From Microcoleus sp. FACHB-DQ6 (GTDB taxonomy: Bacteria > Cyanobacteriota > Cyanobacteriia > Cyanobacteriales > Microcoleaceae), in the NCBI GenBank assembly GCA_014695175.1, contig JACJNV010000309.1, positions 1-50,671 on the forward strand: DNA of 50,671 bases. Reading direction: 5' to 3'. The position numbers and the translations under genes were made by a program. Numbering within the stretch: the first letter of the stretch is position 1; the number at the start of each line of letters is the position of its first letter. A model generated the notes under the pieces. That model was not told the origin of the DNA. It was given only the letters and a program-made list of their open reading frames with translations, and searched no databases. Below are positions 16,335 through 25,466 of this stretch, one piece after another.

Positions 16335-17501
16335 ATGAAAATAGCAATATCCAATTCTTTGAATCCCATCAACTGGCTGCCGAGAATTTCAGTAATGGAC
16401 TGGTACATTACCAAAGAACTAATCGGGCCATTTCTCTTTGGCGTCGGACTCTTTACATCCGTCGCCGTCACAGTTGGAGCCTTATTTGAATTAGTCCGCA
16501 GAGTAACAGAATCCGGCCTCCCCTACACCGCCGCCATAGAAATTTTTCTCCTCCAAATTCCCTACTTCGTAGTATTGGCTTTCCCCATGTCAATGCTGCT
16601 AGCAACCTTAATGGCCTACAGCCGAATGTCCAGCGACAGCGAACTCATCGCCCTCCGCAGTTGCGGAGTTAGCGTTTACCGATTGATACTGCCCGCAGTG
16701 ATTATGAGTTTAATTGTTGCAGGCTTCACCTTTGCTTTGCAAGAGTTAGTCGTACCCGCCGCCAGCTACAGAGCTACTCTGACTTTAGACAGAGCCCTGA
16801 AGCGAGAAAAACCGATATTTCAAGATAGAAATATTATCTACACAGAATTTCGCAAACCAGAAAAAGGCGGCGACGAAACCCTGGCCCGCTTTTTTTATGC
16901 AGAACAGTTTGACGGCCAGCGAATGAAAGGTTTAACAATTATCGATCGCTCCACCCCAGGCCTCAATCAAATCGTTTCTTCAGAATCAGCTACTTGGAAT
17001 CCCTCAGAAAATACCTGGGATTTTTTTAACGGAACCGCTTATATAGTTGCTCCTGACGGCTCTTACCGCAATATAGTTAGGTTTCAACACCAGCAGTTGC
17101 AACTCCCCCGCACGCCCTTAGATTTAGCTGCTAGAGCGCGGGATTTCAAGGAAATGAACATTGCCCAAGCTTTAGAGCGTTTGGATATCCTTAAAAACAG
17201 CGGCGACGAACCGCAAATTCGCAAATTAAAGGTGCGAATTCAAGAAAAATATGCTTTTCCTTTCGTGTGCATGGTATTTGGTGTAGTGGGAGCCGCTTTG
17301 GGAACTCAACCACGCCGCTCCGGCAAGGGTACGAGTTTTGGTATTAGCGTGGTTGTGATTTTCACTTACTATGTATTTTCTTTCATGACCAGTTCTATGG
17401 GCGTGAAAGCTGTTTTGACTCCGATTCTGTCGGCTTGGCTGCCGATCGTGTTTGGCTTGGGAATCGGGGGATTGTTGTTGGTGCGGGCCGCCGCTAGGTA
17501 A
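16335..17501 (+). CDS. LptF/LptG-type LPS export permease
   Basis: A 388-residue inner-membrane permease of the YjgP/YjgQ family. Hydrophobic segments lie near residues 23-55 (ELIGPFLFGVGLFTSVAVTV), 70-95, 112-135, and three at the C-terminus (about 300-385, PFVCMVFGVVGAALGTQPRR onward). A beta-jellyroll periplasmic domain fills the middle (LDRALKREKPIFQDRNIIYT ... YRNIVRFQHQQLQLPRTPLD). Many cyanobacteria have a single gene of this kind in place of the lptF/lptG pair, so a homodimer is likely. The ATG at 16335 is preferred over an upstream in-frame TTG at 16305. It is preceded by two TTTTAGA heptamers in the lptB gap. Confidence 0.92.
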   Translation: MKIAISNSLNPINWLPRISVMDWYITKELIGPFLFGVGLFTSVAVTVGALFELVRRVTESGLPYTAAIEIFLLQIPYFVVLAFPMSMLLATLMAYSRMSSDSELIALRSCGVSVYRLILPAVIMSLIVAGFTFALQELVVPAASYRATLTLDRALKREKPIFQDRNIIYTEFRKPEKGGDETLARFFYAEQFDGQRMKGLTIIDRSTPGLNQIVSSESATWNPSENTWDFFNGTAYIVAPDGSYRNIVRFQHQQLQLPRTPLDLAARARDFKEMNIAQALERLDILKNSGDEPQIRKLKVRIQEKYAFPFVCMVFGVVGAALGTQPRRSGKGTSFGISVVVIFTYYVFSFMTSSMGVKAVLTPILSAWLPIVFGLGIGGLLLVRAAAR

Positions 17502-17802
17502 GTGATACAACGTAATTGGGCTAAGGGCAATGGGCTAAGGCATGGGGCGGAGCAAAGCGCAGGGATGGGGCATGGGGCATTAACTGGTTACCAGGCAGAG
17601 CCTGGGAACGAGTAGGGGTATATCTTGGGTAGCCTCCCTTGACAGACACATCCGTTGATCGCATAATAGTTATTGGAGGGCGTTAGAATCCCTTAATGTT
17701 TTATACCTCTGGCTGAACCTTGACAAGTGAATACACTACTCGCGCAGGTACTGTACCTCTTTACCCTAAGTGTTCTAAATTGCCCTAAGGAGGTGAGGTG
17801 CA
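17502..17802. repeat. Intergenic repeats upstream of the toxin gene
   Basis: GGGGCATGGGGCAT-type tracts (17537-17580) and the dispersed motif CAGGCAGAGCCTGGGAACGA (17592-17611), which is partly repeated at 47110-47235. The final part carries the strong Shine-Dalgarno of the downstream gene. Confidence 0.6.
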
Positions 17803-18249
17803 ATGCCTAATGAGTCAAAACAAAAAGCAACTGCTTACGAAGTTTTGTTTGCAGTGCCTGCTGTATATTCTTGGTTTTGTGACCTAGATGACAAAGTACA
17901 AGCACTTTTTGCCAAAATTTTTGACCATATCGAGGAGTTTGGCGAAGGAAGGAGCTCTCCTAGCTCTGGTATCCCTCGATCCAACATCAAAAAGGTGCGG
18001 GGAAGCATTTGGTCGATTCGGGTTGAACAAAACACGAACATCTATCGACTGCTTTATTCTTGGGAATGTAAAACCTGCGTTTTGCTTTATGGATTTCAAA
18101 AGAAATCCGATAAGATTCCCAATAACCACATTGAAACGGCGGACAAACGTCTCAAAAAGTACAGGGAGGAGAAAACACCACTGAATAAGCAATCCCCCAA
18201 ATCTAAGCAACCTCTCGGAAGTAAGCGAAAAAAAACGAACGAAAAATAG
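17803..18249 (+). CDS. HigB/RelE-like toxin (Gp49/PF05973-type)
   Basis: A 148-residue protein. Residues about 12-110 follow the HigB/Gp49 pattern: the helix DLDDKVQALFAKIFDHIEEF, then IKKVRGSIWSIRVEQNTNIY, then RLLYSWECKTCVLLYGFQKK and a closing helix with IPNNHIETADKRLKKYREEK. In HigB toxins the R-x-Y-R-x-x-Y core and basic residues cut ribosome-bound mRNA. The last 35 residues are a lysine-rich tail (KQSPKSKQPLGSKRKKTNEK) not usual for the family. The ATG is set by a near-perfect Shine-Dalgarno AAGGAGGTGAGG (17787-17798). It is followed after 243 bases by an HTH protein that fits the antitoxin role. Chromosomal, adjacent to repeats. Confidence 0.8.
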   Translation: MPNESKQKATAYEVLFAVPAVYSWFCDLDDKVQALFAKIFDHIEEFGEGRSSPSSGIPRSNIKKVRGSIWSIRVEQNTNIYRLLYSWECKTCVLLYGFQKKSDKIPNNHIETADKRLKKYREEKTPLNKQSPKSKQPLGSKRKKTNEK

Positions 18250-18492
18250 AGAACGACTAAAGTTATTAGATTAAATTTATTATTTATTAGAGACATTAGA
18301 TTTTAGATGGGGTATTGATAATACTTTTCTGCGGTCGAGTAGTGTAGTTCTCTTGTCACAGCAGCTTTAATTGAACATGGTTATATTTCCCAGAAGTAAG
18401 AGCGTTGCCATTCAAGAGTTTTGAGAGAGACGAAATGCTTTTACTTTATGTTTAATGGTTGTTTTAGTTCATTAAATTGGTTAGGTTTGGAT

Positions 18493-18951
18493 ATGGCAAT
18501 CAAATGGAAGGATGTTAAAGAAAAAGTGCTTCAAAATCCCCAAGTTAAATTTTTTTATGACGAGTTAGAGCCGGAATTTACATTCGCAAGAGAGATTGCT
18601 CAACTCAGGGAGACTACTGGGTTAAGTCAGCAGGATTTTTCTGATAAAGCAGATATAAAACAACCGCAGTTAGCTACTTTAGAGTCAGGAAAGCAATCTC
18701 CTAGATTGGAAACCTTATCTACATTAGATTCTAGTCCAGGGTGTTCACTTGAAGCTAGATTTGTAACTGATAAAAGTTCCAGCAAGGAAACGATTTCTTC
18801 TAGGGTTGACAAAAAAAATATTTCTGTAATAAAATCAGCTAAAAAGGCTCGTACTTCAAAAAATTTAATCTCTCCCAAATCTGATCCCAAAGCAATTAAT
18901 AAAAAACATAAAAGTGTGTCTAAACCACAATTAACGATCCACTCTTGTTGA
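18493..18951 (+). CDS. XRE/HigA-like HTH antitoxin with long basic tail
   Basis: A 152-residue protein from the ATG at 18493 (MAIKWKDVKEKVLQNPQVKF); the frame is open back to 18421. Residues 27-82 are an XRE helix-turn-helix: FAREIAQLRETTGLSQQDFS, then DKADIKQPQLATLESGKQSP and RLETL. After that the family normally continues with a helix of the type xxIAxALG; here the sequence is STLDSSPGCSLEARF, which looks degraded. From residue 90 on the protein is low-complexity, rich in Lys and Ser. As the partner of the upstream HigB-like toxin it would bind both toxin and promoter DNA. The gap of 243 bases to the toxin is wider than the few bases usual for higBA, so separate promoters are possible. Confidence 0.7.
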   Translation: MAIKWKDVKEKVLQNPQVKFFYDELEPEFTFAREIAQLRETTGLSQQDFSDKADIKQPQLATLESGKQSPRLETLSTLDSSPGCSLEARFVTDKSSSKETISSRVDKKNISVIKSAKKARTSKNLISPKSDPKAINKKHKSVSKPQLTIHSC

Positions 18952-19235
18952 TGCTGTTTACTATTTTTGCCTTTTTTGTTGTTCAATTCTTGTCCATATC
19001 AATCGACACCCCGAAATGTTCCGCACCAGGAAACTCGACACTCACGCAATAGTTTTTTAATAAATAATTCCTATCTCTAAAAAAATCAATTTAACTTTAC
19101 CTTTCCTAATATCCTCAGTGTAATATCAAATCCGGTTACATCGGAATTATGTAGTGCGAGCGTCTCCGATCGCTATCCATAGCGCGAGCATTGACATCTT
19201 TCAAATATATCATTCCGATGCAACCCGAGAGGATA
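18952..19235. other. Intergenic, convergent gene ends
   Basis: Between the antitoxin-like gene and the end of the minus-strand proline-rich gene. No gene or clear terminator stands out. Confidence 0.35.
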
Positions 19236-20606
19236 TCACGGATTAGCAAAAGTATTGATTTCGCCACCGCCAATATAGCGTCCCGGACGCAGGGAGCGGG
19301 GTGTAGAAAAAGGTTGAGGTTGAATGGGCTGCACGCCCTGATTTGTATTTTGGGGAACCACTCCAAAGTTAGGTGGCTCCGGCAAATTAAGCTGACTCGG
19401 TGGAGCTGTTTGAAATTGAGAATTCGCTGAATTGGGAGAGAATTGAGGGCTAATTATCTTGCTTCCCCCAATCCCACTCGCAAAGGGAGATTGACCGACA
19501 TTTGGAAGTAGAGGTGTTGGTGAAGGTGTGGCTACTGGAAGAGCCACAGGTTGAACTTCAGGTGCGAAGCCTGAGCCAGATAAATTAGTTTGGTAGGGAT
19601 TTTTCGGCAAAGCCACCGTTGGAGCCGCTGCATTAATTTCGGGGAGGCTCGGTACTCGGGAATTTAACCCAGCCAAGGGTTCAGGGACTGTAGCTGTGGG
19701 GTTTAAGAATTCTTGAGATTCCTTGCTCACAGTAGTTGTTGGAGCCACAGGTGGGGGAAGTGCTGTGGGAACACTCACAGGATTTGCTCCAGCTTGAGCT
19801 TTAGCGGTCGTTGGGAGCAAATTTGTCGCATTTACAGCAGCCGGATCGGAAGCCGGTCGATCGAGCAATTTAGCCGATTCTGCTGTTTTCTCAGCCTCCG
19901 CCACCGTTGCCGAAGTGTTAGCAACGACGTATTTTTTCATAGCTGCTTGCAGCGGACTCAAAGGCAGAGAATTGTCGTTTTTTTTATCTGAATTAGCATC
20001 ACTCGACCCCTGCGATAAAGTTGCTGTCGCTGTACCCCCAGACTCAGGCTCGATCGTTTTTATCCCGGAAGTCAGTCTCCCACTGCCAGATAAACTCAAT
20101 GCTGATGTTGCGTTTGAACTTGGCAAGCTGGAATTTTGAGGGTTATTGTTTCCGGCATCATCGACAGCAGGATTTGCTAAATTTGGCACAGGCAAAAATC
20201 CGCCGCTTCCTACCCGCTTGGGGGCTGAAGATGGCTGAGGAGTTTCTAAGCCCCGAGCTCGAAGTTCCTCGAATAAACCTTTGCTTTTTACTACTGATGA
20301 ATTTAACAAGTTCACTTCAGAAGCAGTAGAGCCATTAAACTGATTGACTAGCACTGGTAAGCTGTCGATTTCAGCCGCAATGGCGGTATCTTCAGCAGAT
20401 AGCCCCGATAGCGAAGCTGGAGAGTTTGAGGCTGGTACTTCTTCGCCATCTATGCTCAACCTTTCGGGATTTACAGATACCTCCCAGATAAATAACCCCC
20501 CTGCACAGAGGACGGCTAGGGGAGCCCAAACCGCCGGTTGGATCCAGTGGCGCAACCGCGCTATTAGATAGCGGGCAGATGTAGGAAATCGCTTAATAAT
20601 TGACAT
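19236..20606 (-). CDS. Proline/serine-rich membrane-anchored protein, 456 aa, unknown
   Basis: The basic N-terminus MSIIKRFPTSARYLIARLRH is followed by one hydrophobic segment at about residues 25-42 (AVWAPLAVLCAGGLFIWEVS), giving a type II anchor or uncleaved signal. The rest, about 410 residues, is low-complexity and probably disordered: long runs of P, S, A, N and T with repeated PLP/VALP motifs (VALPVATPSPTPLLPN). It ends LRPGRYIGGGEINTFANP, an ordered-looking tail. This layout suggests a periplasm-spanning or envelope protein. I recognise no family; cyanobacterial genomes often contain similar hypothetical proteins. It is monocistronic and divergent from pgl. Confidence 0.8.
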   Translation of the reverse strand: MSIIKRFPTSARYLIARLRHWIQPAVWAPLAVLCAGGLFIWEVSVNPERLSIDGEEVPASNSPASLSGLSAEDTAIAAEIDSLPVLVNQFNGSTASEVNLLNSSVVKSKGLFEELRARGLETPQPSSAPKRVGSGGFLPVPNLANPAVDDAGNNNPQNSSLPSSNATSALSLSGSGRLTSGIKTIEPESGGTATATLSQGSSDANSDKKNDNSLPLSPLQAAMKKYVVANTSATVAEAEKTAESAKLLDRPASDPAAVNATNLLPTTAKAQAGANPVSVPTALPPPVAPTTTVSKESQEFLNPTATVPEPLAGLNSRVPSLPEINAAAPTVALPKNPYQTNLSGSGFAPEVQPVALPVATPSPTPLLPNVGQSPFASGIGGSKIISPQFSPNSANSQFQTAPPSQLNLPEPPNFGVVPQNTNQGVQPIQPQPFSTPRSLRPGRYIGGGEINTFANP

Positions 20607-21082
20607 AGTTTTGCTTCCATCCGAGCGTGCGGATTTAAAACTATTTTTCCTAGTCTACCACATCAATCTTGATTATTTTTGCTATGCCGGTGTAAGTGCG
20701 ATCGGGAGGATCTCGGTTTGGCTTTTACTGTCGGCGTGCGATCGTCCGGCTCGCTATATTTATAGACTTTGCTGTGCGGGACGGCTCGGACTCCCAAAAA
20801 ACGCTTTTTACTTTCTGCAGAGATGCTCCGAGTAGGCTCAAACTTTTGATTGAAAGTTGCAAAAGCTCAATGCAACGGGTGAAAATCCATAAAGCACTGG
20901 TAGAAATATGTCTTGCTTTCGCCAAATCAAGGGGCATAAGATGATAAAATGTTATGCGATGCGGTGCCAGGTCTGCCGGGTCTGTCAGCAGATCGACCTC
21001 AAACCAAAATGTCAAACCAAAATGTCAAGGTAAAATTGGCAATTGCTGAGAATAACACCCAAGGAAAGTTGAGAGGAAATTA
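20607..21082. other. Intergenic, divergent promoter region of pgl
   Basis: No gene. A 13-bp direct repeat AACCAAAATGTCA (21001 and 21014) lies about 60-80 bases before the pgl start. Confidence 0.45.
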
Positions 21083-21802
21083 ATGAAAAAAGTAGTTGAA
21101 GTATTAGCAAATCGGGAACAACTAATAGATCGATCGCTGGAGATAGTGCTGTCGAAAATCTCAGAAGCCATAGCAGAACGCGGACTTTGTACGATCGCCG
21201 CAGCGGGCGGAAGCACACCGGAACCGCTCTACAGAGCGATCGCAGCCCAAGACCTGCCCTGGGACAAAATTCACGTTTTCTGGGGCGACGAACGCTACGT
21301 TCCCCCAGAACACCCAGACAGCAATCAAAAAATGGCGCGCCTCGCGTGGCTCGATCGAGTGAATATCCCCGCCAGCAACATCCACCCCATGCCCACAGGC
21401 GCCGGCGACCCCGCAGCCGACGCTGCGGCGCACCAAACCGAATTACAGCAGTTCTTCAAAGTATCAGAGGGCGAGTTTCCTGCCTTCGACATCATTTTAT
21501 TGGGCATAGGAGACGACGCCCACACAGCCTCTCTATTTCCCGGCACAGCCGCCTTGGAAGTCCGGGATGCCCTAGTAACTGTCGGCAACAAAGACGGTCA
21601 ACCCCGCATTACCTTTACAGTCCCCTTAATCAACCGGGCCCGGTGCGTCATCTTCATGGTCGCAGGAGCCAGCAAACAACCCGCCCTTGCTCAAATTTTT
21701 GCCCCTGCAGCGGACGAAATGACCTATCCAGCCAGACTCGTTCAACCAGAAGGCGAACTTTGGTGGCTGCTCGATGCGGCGGCTGGCGAAGCAGTAAAAT
21801 AG
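21083..21802 (+). CDS. pgl: 6-phosphogluconolactonase
   Basis: A 239-residue enzyme of the DevB/Pgl type, which hydrolyses 6-phosphogluconolactone in the oxidative pentose phosphate pathway, the main night-time NADPH source in cyanobacteria. Key motifs are AAAGGSTPEPLYRAIA (about 39-54, phosphate binding), HVFWGDERYVPPEHPDSNQK (68-87) and IILLGIGDDAHTASLFPG (about 138-155). The usual GDDGH is GDDAH here, a small change next to the catalytic His. The start ATG at 21083 follows AGAGGAAATTA, a fair ribosome-binding site. Usual length, no signal peptide. The gene partners zwf, opcA and gnd are not adjacent. Confidence 0.96.
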   Translation: MKKVVEVLANREQLIDRSLEIVLSKISEAIAERGLCTIAAAGGSTPEPLYRAIAAQDLPWDKIHVFWGDERYVPPEHPDSNQKMARLAWLDRVNIPASNIHPMPTGAGDPAADAAAHQTELQQFFKVSEGEFPAFDIILLGIGDDAHTASLFPGTAALEVRDALVTVGNKDGQPRITFTVPLINRARCVIFMVAGASKQPALAQIFAPAADEMTYPARLVQPEGELWWLLDAAAGEAVK

Positions 21803-22008
21803 CCGACAGAGCCGCAAGCGTGCCAACACAGTCAGCATTATCACTAACTCAATCTTGCCCATCACAGCTAACGTCACGGCGTCAGCTCACTTGCTAGTAT
21901 TAGCGAAGCAATATAAGAATTGTGGCGGTTAAAGTTAAAATTTGACCATATACACGAGTATTTTTATGAGGCTGATTTGAAAATCTGGCCGATAGCAAGG
22001 AGAAATCG

Positions 22009-22797
22009 ATGATTGTCTGTCCCAATTGCAATCACCAGAACCCGGACGGGGCCAGCCAGTGTGAGGCTTGCTACACGCCTTTACCTGTTACCGCAATTTG
22101 CTCGAACTGCGGTGCAGCAGTTCAGACAGATGCAGCATTTTGCGGCCAGTGTGGCTTTAACTTGCGTCCGGGTTCCATAGTTCCAGAAGTTGAGGTGACC
22201 GTACCGTCCCCCTCGCCTGTAGGCCCCACAGTGGTATCGTCACCGGCGCCGGATTTAGTCCCACCCGATCCCCTGATGGCAATGGAACCTCTAGTTACCA
22301 TGAATAAGGGGCTCAACTTGGAAAAAACTCCCGCCAGCATTCCGACGATTCCCGATCCCCCGCCATCGCCCTCGGTTCCTGTTACAACTGAATCGGTGGC
22401 AACACCAGTAAATATCTCTCCTACGGTTCCGGGCCCACAGCCAGGTGTAGCTAAAACTCAACTGCAACAGCAGTCGGCCCGCCTGCTACACGTTCAGACA
22501 AATACGCCGATGGAATTGCCTCACAGTCTGTCTGTGGTTCACATAGGCAAGCCAAATGACTTAGTACCGCCGGATATTGATGTTTCGGGATTTGCTAATT
22601 CTGAGATAGTTTCTCGGGTACACGCAAATCTCCGGGTGGAGGGAGATGCTTGCTACCTAGAAGATGTAGGCAGTTCCAACGGCACTTACGTCAACAATAC
22701 TCCGCTACCCAAGGGAAACCGCCACCGGTTGCGACCGGGAGACCGCATCTCTCTGGGCAAAGGAGACCTGGTTACCTTTTTATTTCAAATCTCTTAG
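22009..22797 (+). CDS. Zinc-ribbon / FHA domain protein, 262 aa
   Basis: The N-terminus carries two zinc ribbons: CPNCNHQNPDGASQCEAC (residues 4-21) and CSNCGAAVQTDAAFCGQC (31-48). A proline-rich linker (about 55-160) follows, then a C-terminal FHA domain (about 175-260) with the phosphothreonine-binding motifs NSEIVSRVHANLRV and DVGSSNGTYVNNTPL. FHA domains read Ser/Thr-kinase signals, so a scaffolding role in phosphorylation signalling is likely; no kinase gene is nearby. The ATG at 22009 follows AAGGAGAAATCG, a clear Shine-Dalgarno. It is the first of three FHA genes within 3.4 kb, all on the plus strand. Confidence 0.93.
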   Translation: MIVCPNCNHQNPDGASQCEACYTPLPVTAICSNCGAAVQTDAAFCGQCGFNLRPGSIVPEVEVTVPSPSPVGPTVVSSPAPDLVPPDPLMAMEPLVTMNKGLNLEKTPASIPTIPDPPPSPSVPVTTESVATPVNISPTVPGPQPGVAKTQLQQQSARLLHVQTNTPMELPHSLSVVHIGKPNDLVPPDIDVSGFANSEIVSRVHANLRVEGDACYLEDVGSSNGTYVNNTPLPKGNRHRLRPGDRISLGKGDLVTFLFQIS

Positions 22798-22879
22798 AGC
22801 GAGTTTGGATTGGGCGATCGAAAGTCTAAAATCTAAAATCGCATCTTGAGGCGCTCTACCAAAACTCAATGCTGCCAAT

Positions 22880-23371
22880 GTGATTAAGCTGACCTTGCTA
22901 CATCCACTCCAGTCTATACCCGTCCGCAGTTGGATCTTTGAAGACGAGCAGGTCGTCCGGATCGGGCGCTCGACCGAAAACCACGTCGTTCTTTTTAGCG
23001 CTGTGGTTTCTCGTCGCCACATCGAATTGCGGCGCAGCGGCATAACTTGGGAACTGATCAATTTAGGTACCAACGGCACTTACCTCGATGGTAAGCCGAT
23101 CGCTAAGGTTCCCATTGTGGACGGTCTGATCGTTCACTTGGCTCGCTCAGGGCCGAAAATTCAAATCAACGTAGGCCCGAATCAGTCCTCAGTCCAGTTA
23201 GGACAAATTAGCGTCAAGCCAAGGGAGACTAAGGAAATTCACGCTCCCTCGGGCGGCGTGCAAATTAGCACGATTCCTGTTCCCGACCAAAAAGAAGTTG
23301 GCACTTCCAGGGAAGAGGAGGAGTTAACCCAGGCAGATAATAATCGCCATTATTCGGAAGAAGAATATTAA
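22880..23371 (+). CDS. FHA domain protein, 163 aa
   Basis: A single FHA domain fills residues 1-110: VIKLTLLHPLQSIPVRSWIF, then VRIGRSTENHVVLFSAVVSR, RHIEL, and GTNGTYLDGKPIAKVPIVDG. The phospho-peptide binding residues (RIGRS, SRRH, NGTY) are intact. The C-terminal 50 residues are acidic and polar. The start is a GTG at 22880, 82 bases after the previous FHA gene. It is a close paralogue of the gene at 24891, which also starts with GTG and has the same layout (TLLHPxQSxxVxSWxFE). The PRC-barrel gene follows at once. Confidence 0.92.
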   Translation: MIKLTLLHPLQSIPVRSWIFEDEQVVRIGRSTENHVVLFSAVVSRRHIELRRSGITWELINLGTNGTYLDGKPIAKVPIVDGLIVHLARSGPKIQINVGPNQSSVQLGQISVKPRETKEIHAPSGGVQISTIPVPDQKEVGTSREEEELTQADNNRHYSEEEY

Positions 23372-23426
23372 ATCGGCTTCTTTGGACGATCGACATTTTT
23401 CAAAGGCGGCACTCAGGAGTTTATTT

Positions 23427-24164
23427 ATGAGTACATCACCACAGATTGTTAGGCGCAGCGAACTGCTCAACCGCCGCACCATCGACCGCTCAACGGCGGA
23501 AGAGGTCGGCAGGGTAGATCGGGTTTGGCTCGATGCTCACTCCCAGCGGGCGATCGGCTTTACTTGCAAGTCGGGACTTTTGGGCAGCAAAAAAACTTGG
23601 TTCGCTTGGGCGCAAGTTGATACGGTGGGGGAAAATGTTTTTGTCACCATTAACCCGGAACTGCCGGAATTGCATCAGCCGGAACAAGCTGTTTGTCCGA
23701 TCGGGCTTGAGGTGCTCACGGACGCTGGAAATAAGGCAGGTGCAGTGGTTGACTACCTATTTGATGTCCGCACGGGTTCAGTCACCAACTACCTATTTAA
23801 ATCGAGCGGCTGGCGCGGTGTTTTAGACGACATTTACTTGTTACCTGTGGCAGCTATTTCGACCATCGGCAGCAAGCGGGCGATCGTCTCTGAAGCTGCT
23901 GTATCGGAGCCAGTGCAGTACGCGGAGGGACTGCACAAAAAAGTCGGTCTGGTAGCAGAGTTTTTACATGAAGATTTCGACAGAACTCTCAAAAATGTGG
24001 CCGGTGTGAAGCGGGGCGCTCAAAGTCTGGCGGAAAAATTCCAAGATAAAGCTCTAGAAGTCAGGGATGTAGCTCAAGAAAAAGTTGCAGAGTTGAAACG
24101 GCAAAGGCAGGAATCTGTCCGGCCAGAGCCGAACCCGAAGCCACCCGAGTCAGATTTGAGCTGA
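23427..24164 (+). CDS. PRC-barrel domain protein, 245 aa
   Basis: The ATG at 23427 is chosen because AGGAG at 23414-23418 is correctly spaced; a TTG at 23382 would add 15 residues with no family similarity. Two PRC-barrel domains are visible: residues 5-80 (SELLNRRTIDRSTAEEVGRV DRVWLD is the first strand pair) and 88-160 (GLEVLTDAGNKAGAVVDYLF ... SGWRGVLDDIYLLPVAAIST). PRC barrels occur in the photosynthetic reaction-centre H subunit and in the RNA-processing factor RimM; the cyanobacterial two-domain proteins are uncharacterised. The C-terminal 60 residues form a charged, probably coiled-coil helix (AEKFQDKALEVRDVAQEKVA). It lies between two FHA genes on the same strand. Confidence 0.9.
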   Translation: MSTSPQIVRRSELLNRRTIDRSTAEEVGRVDRVWLDAHSQRAIGFTCKSGLLGSKKTWFAWAQVDTVGENVFVTINPELPELHQPEQAVCPIGLEVLTDAGNKAGAVVDYLFDVRTGSVTNYLFKSSGWRGVLDDIYLLPVAAISTIGSKRAIVSEAAVSEPVQYAEGLHKKVGLVAEFLHEDFDRTLKNVAGVKRGAQSLAEKFQDKALEVRDVAQEKVAELKRQRQESVRPEPNPKPPESDLS

Positions 24165-24890
24165 AGTTTGGCCTTCCCGCTCGCCCTGCGACTAATTGCC
24201 GATCGCATTTTGGGCCCGCGCGCGCGAGGAAGGTCGATCGGTATTTTCGCTATGAGAGATTGATGTGTTGTCGCTCAAAATTCCAGTGCTGCTCAAAGCA
24301 TTGTATTTTAAAGGTATCGCATCAATAAGGAAAATGTTAGCAACTCAAAAAGACCTATGCTGTTTGATACAACCAACAAGTATTTTATCTAGAGCCCCCA
24401 GCATTAATAAGTGGTTAACTTCTTTCTTTACAAACAGCGATTCCTCGATCTTTGACTGTCGCCCGATCGAGAACTCGAATCAGCGCTGGAACCAGCGCGG
24501 GTCTGAGTTAAATTCTCTGGTTCGTCAGCGGGAAAAGGGTGATTTGGCCGATCGAATTGAGCGGCTCACCCATGCGAACAATCGTTCCCTCCCAGACCAC
24601 ATTAATCAAGCGGTTAAGACCGCTGTCAATCACTGGGACGTTCACCCGATTAATAACATCGTGTTTGGTGGTTACCGAGGACAGCAAAAATTTGCGCCTG
24701 CGCCAAAAGCTAACCCTCAAAAGTTTGTTCAAATGCCTCAAGCAGCCAAAAGTTCAACTTTTACGGCAGACCGAGGGAATCATGGCGCACTGACGACGCC
24801 TTTAAAAATCAAATTTTTTGCAGTTTTCTGCCAAAAAATCTCTCTGGAAGTATCCCCGTTTCTGTCTGGCGGTGGAGTGTCAAAACATCA
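24165..24890. other. Intergenic segment with a doubtful 209-codon frame
   Basis: A frame from a GTG at 24265 runs to a TGA at 24892-24894, overlapping the GTG start of the next FHA gene by 4 bases (GTGA). It has no recognisable domain. Its first half (LKIPVLLKALYFKGIASIRK) is unlike soluble or membrane family proteins. A competing frame on the other strand (24508-24741) is equally featureless. I do not call a gene, but the stop/start overlap is noted in the findings. Confidence 0.4.
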
Positions 24891-25343
24891 GTGATTACCT
24901 TAACTCTTTTACATCCTATCCAGTCTGTCGCGGTTCAAAGTTGGTGTTTTGAATCAGAACCGGTGGTTCGGATCGGTCGATCGAACGACAATGATGTAAT
25001 TATTTACAGCGCTGTAGTTTCCCGCCACCATGTAGAGCTGTGGAATCACGCCAATGGCTGGGAAATTATTAATTTTGGTGCTAACGGCACTTATGTAGAT
25101 GATAGACCGATCGCTCAGGTGTCAGTTGTGGACGGGATGACAATTCGCTTGGGCAACTCCGGGCCAAAAATCAGGATTGGGGTGGCCGCCACGAATCAAC
25201 CGGGCAAAATAGTCAAGCCACCGCAGCAGGACCTCCGTCAAAAGGAGGAAGTTTCAAAAAACAGGTCAACTGCTTGGCCTGGGGGCGTGGGAATCATCGA
25301 AGACGATGAACATGGGGGGCTGACTCAAATCGATCTTGACTGA
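24891..25343 (+). CDS. FHA domain protein, 150 aa (paralogue of the gene at 22880)
   Basis: The FHA domain covers residues 1-105: VITLTLLHPIQSVAVQSWCF, then VRIGRSNDNDVIIYSAVVSR, HHVEL, and GANGTYVDDRPIAQVSVVDG. RIGRS, SRHH and NGTY motifs are intact. The start is a GTG at 24891, as in its paralogue. The C-terminal 45 residues are polar and end with the acidic stretch GIIEDDEHGGLTQIDLD. Gene order suggests a duplication of the 22880 gene followed by insertion or retention of the PRC-barrel gene in between. Predicted to bind phosphothreonine peptides; partner unknown. Confidence 0.92.
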   Translation: MITLTLLHPIQSVAVQSWCFESEPVVRIGRSNDNDVIIYSAVVSRHHVELWNHANGWEIINFGANGTYVDDRPIAQVSVVDGMTIRLGNSGPKIRIGVAATNQPGKIVKPPQQDLRQKEEVSKNRSTAWPGGVGIIEDDEHGGLTQIDLD

Positions 25344-25466
25344 CAGGCAGCTATCTCTCCGTGCGGGCTAGTTCAAAATTGGAGCGTCTAACTAATATTT
25401 TGGTAAGTGACCTGATTTGTGCCTAACTATCCCTATACATTAATTAACACGTTCTCTCCTAGGATT

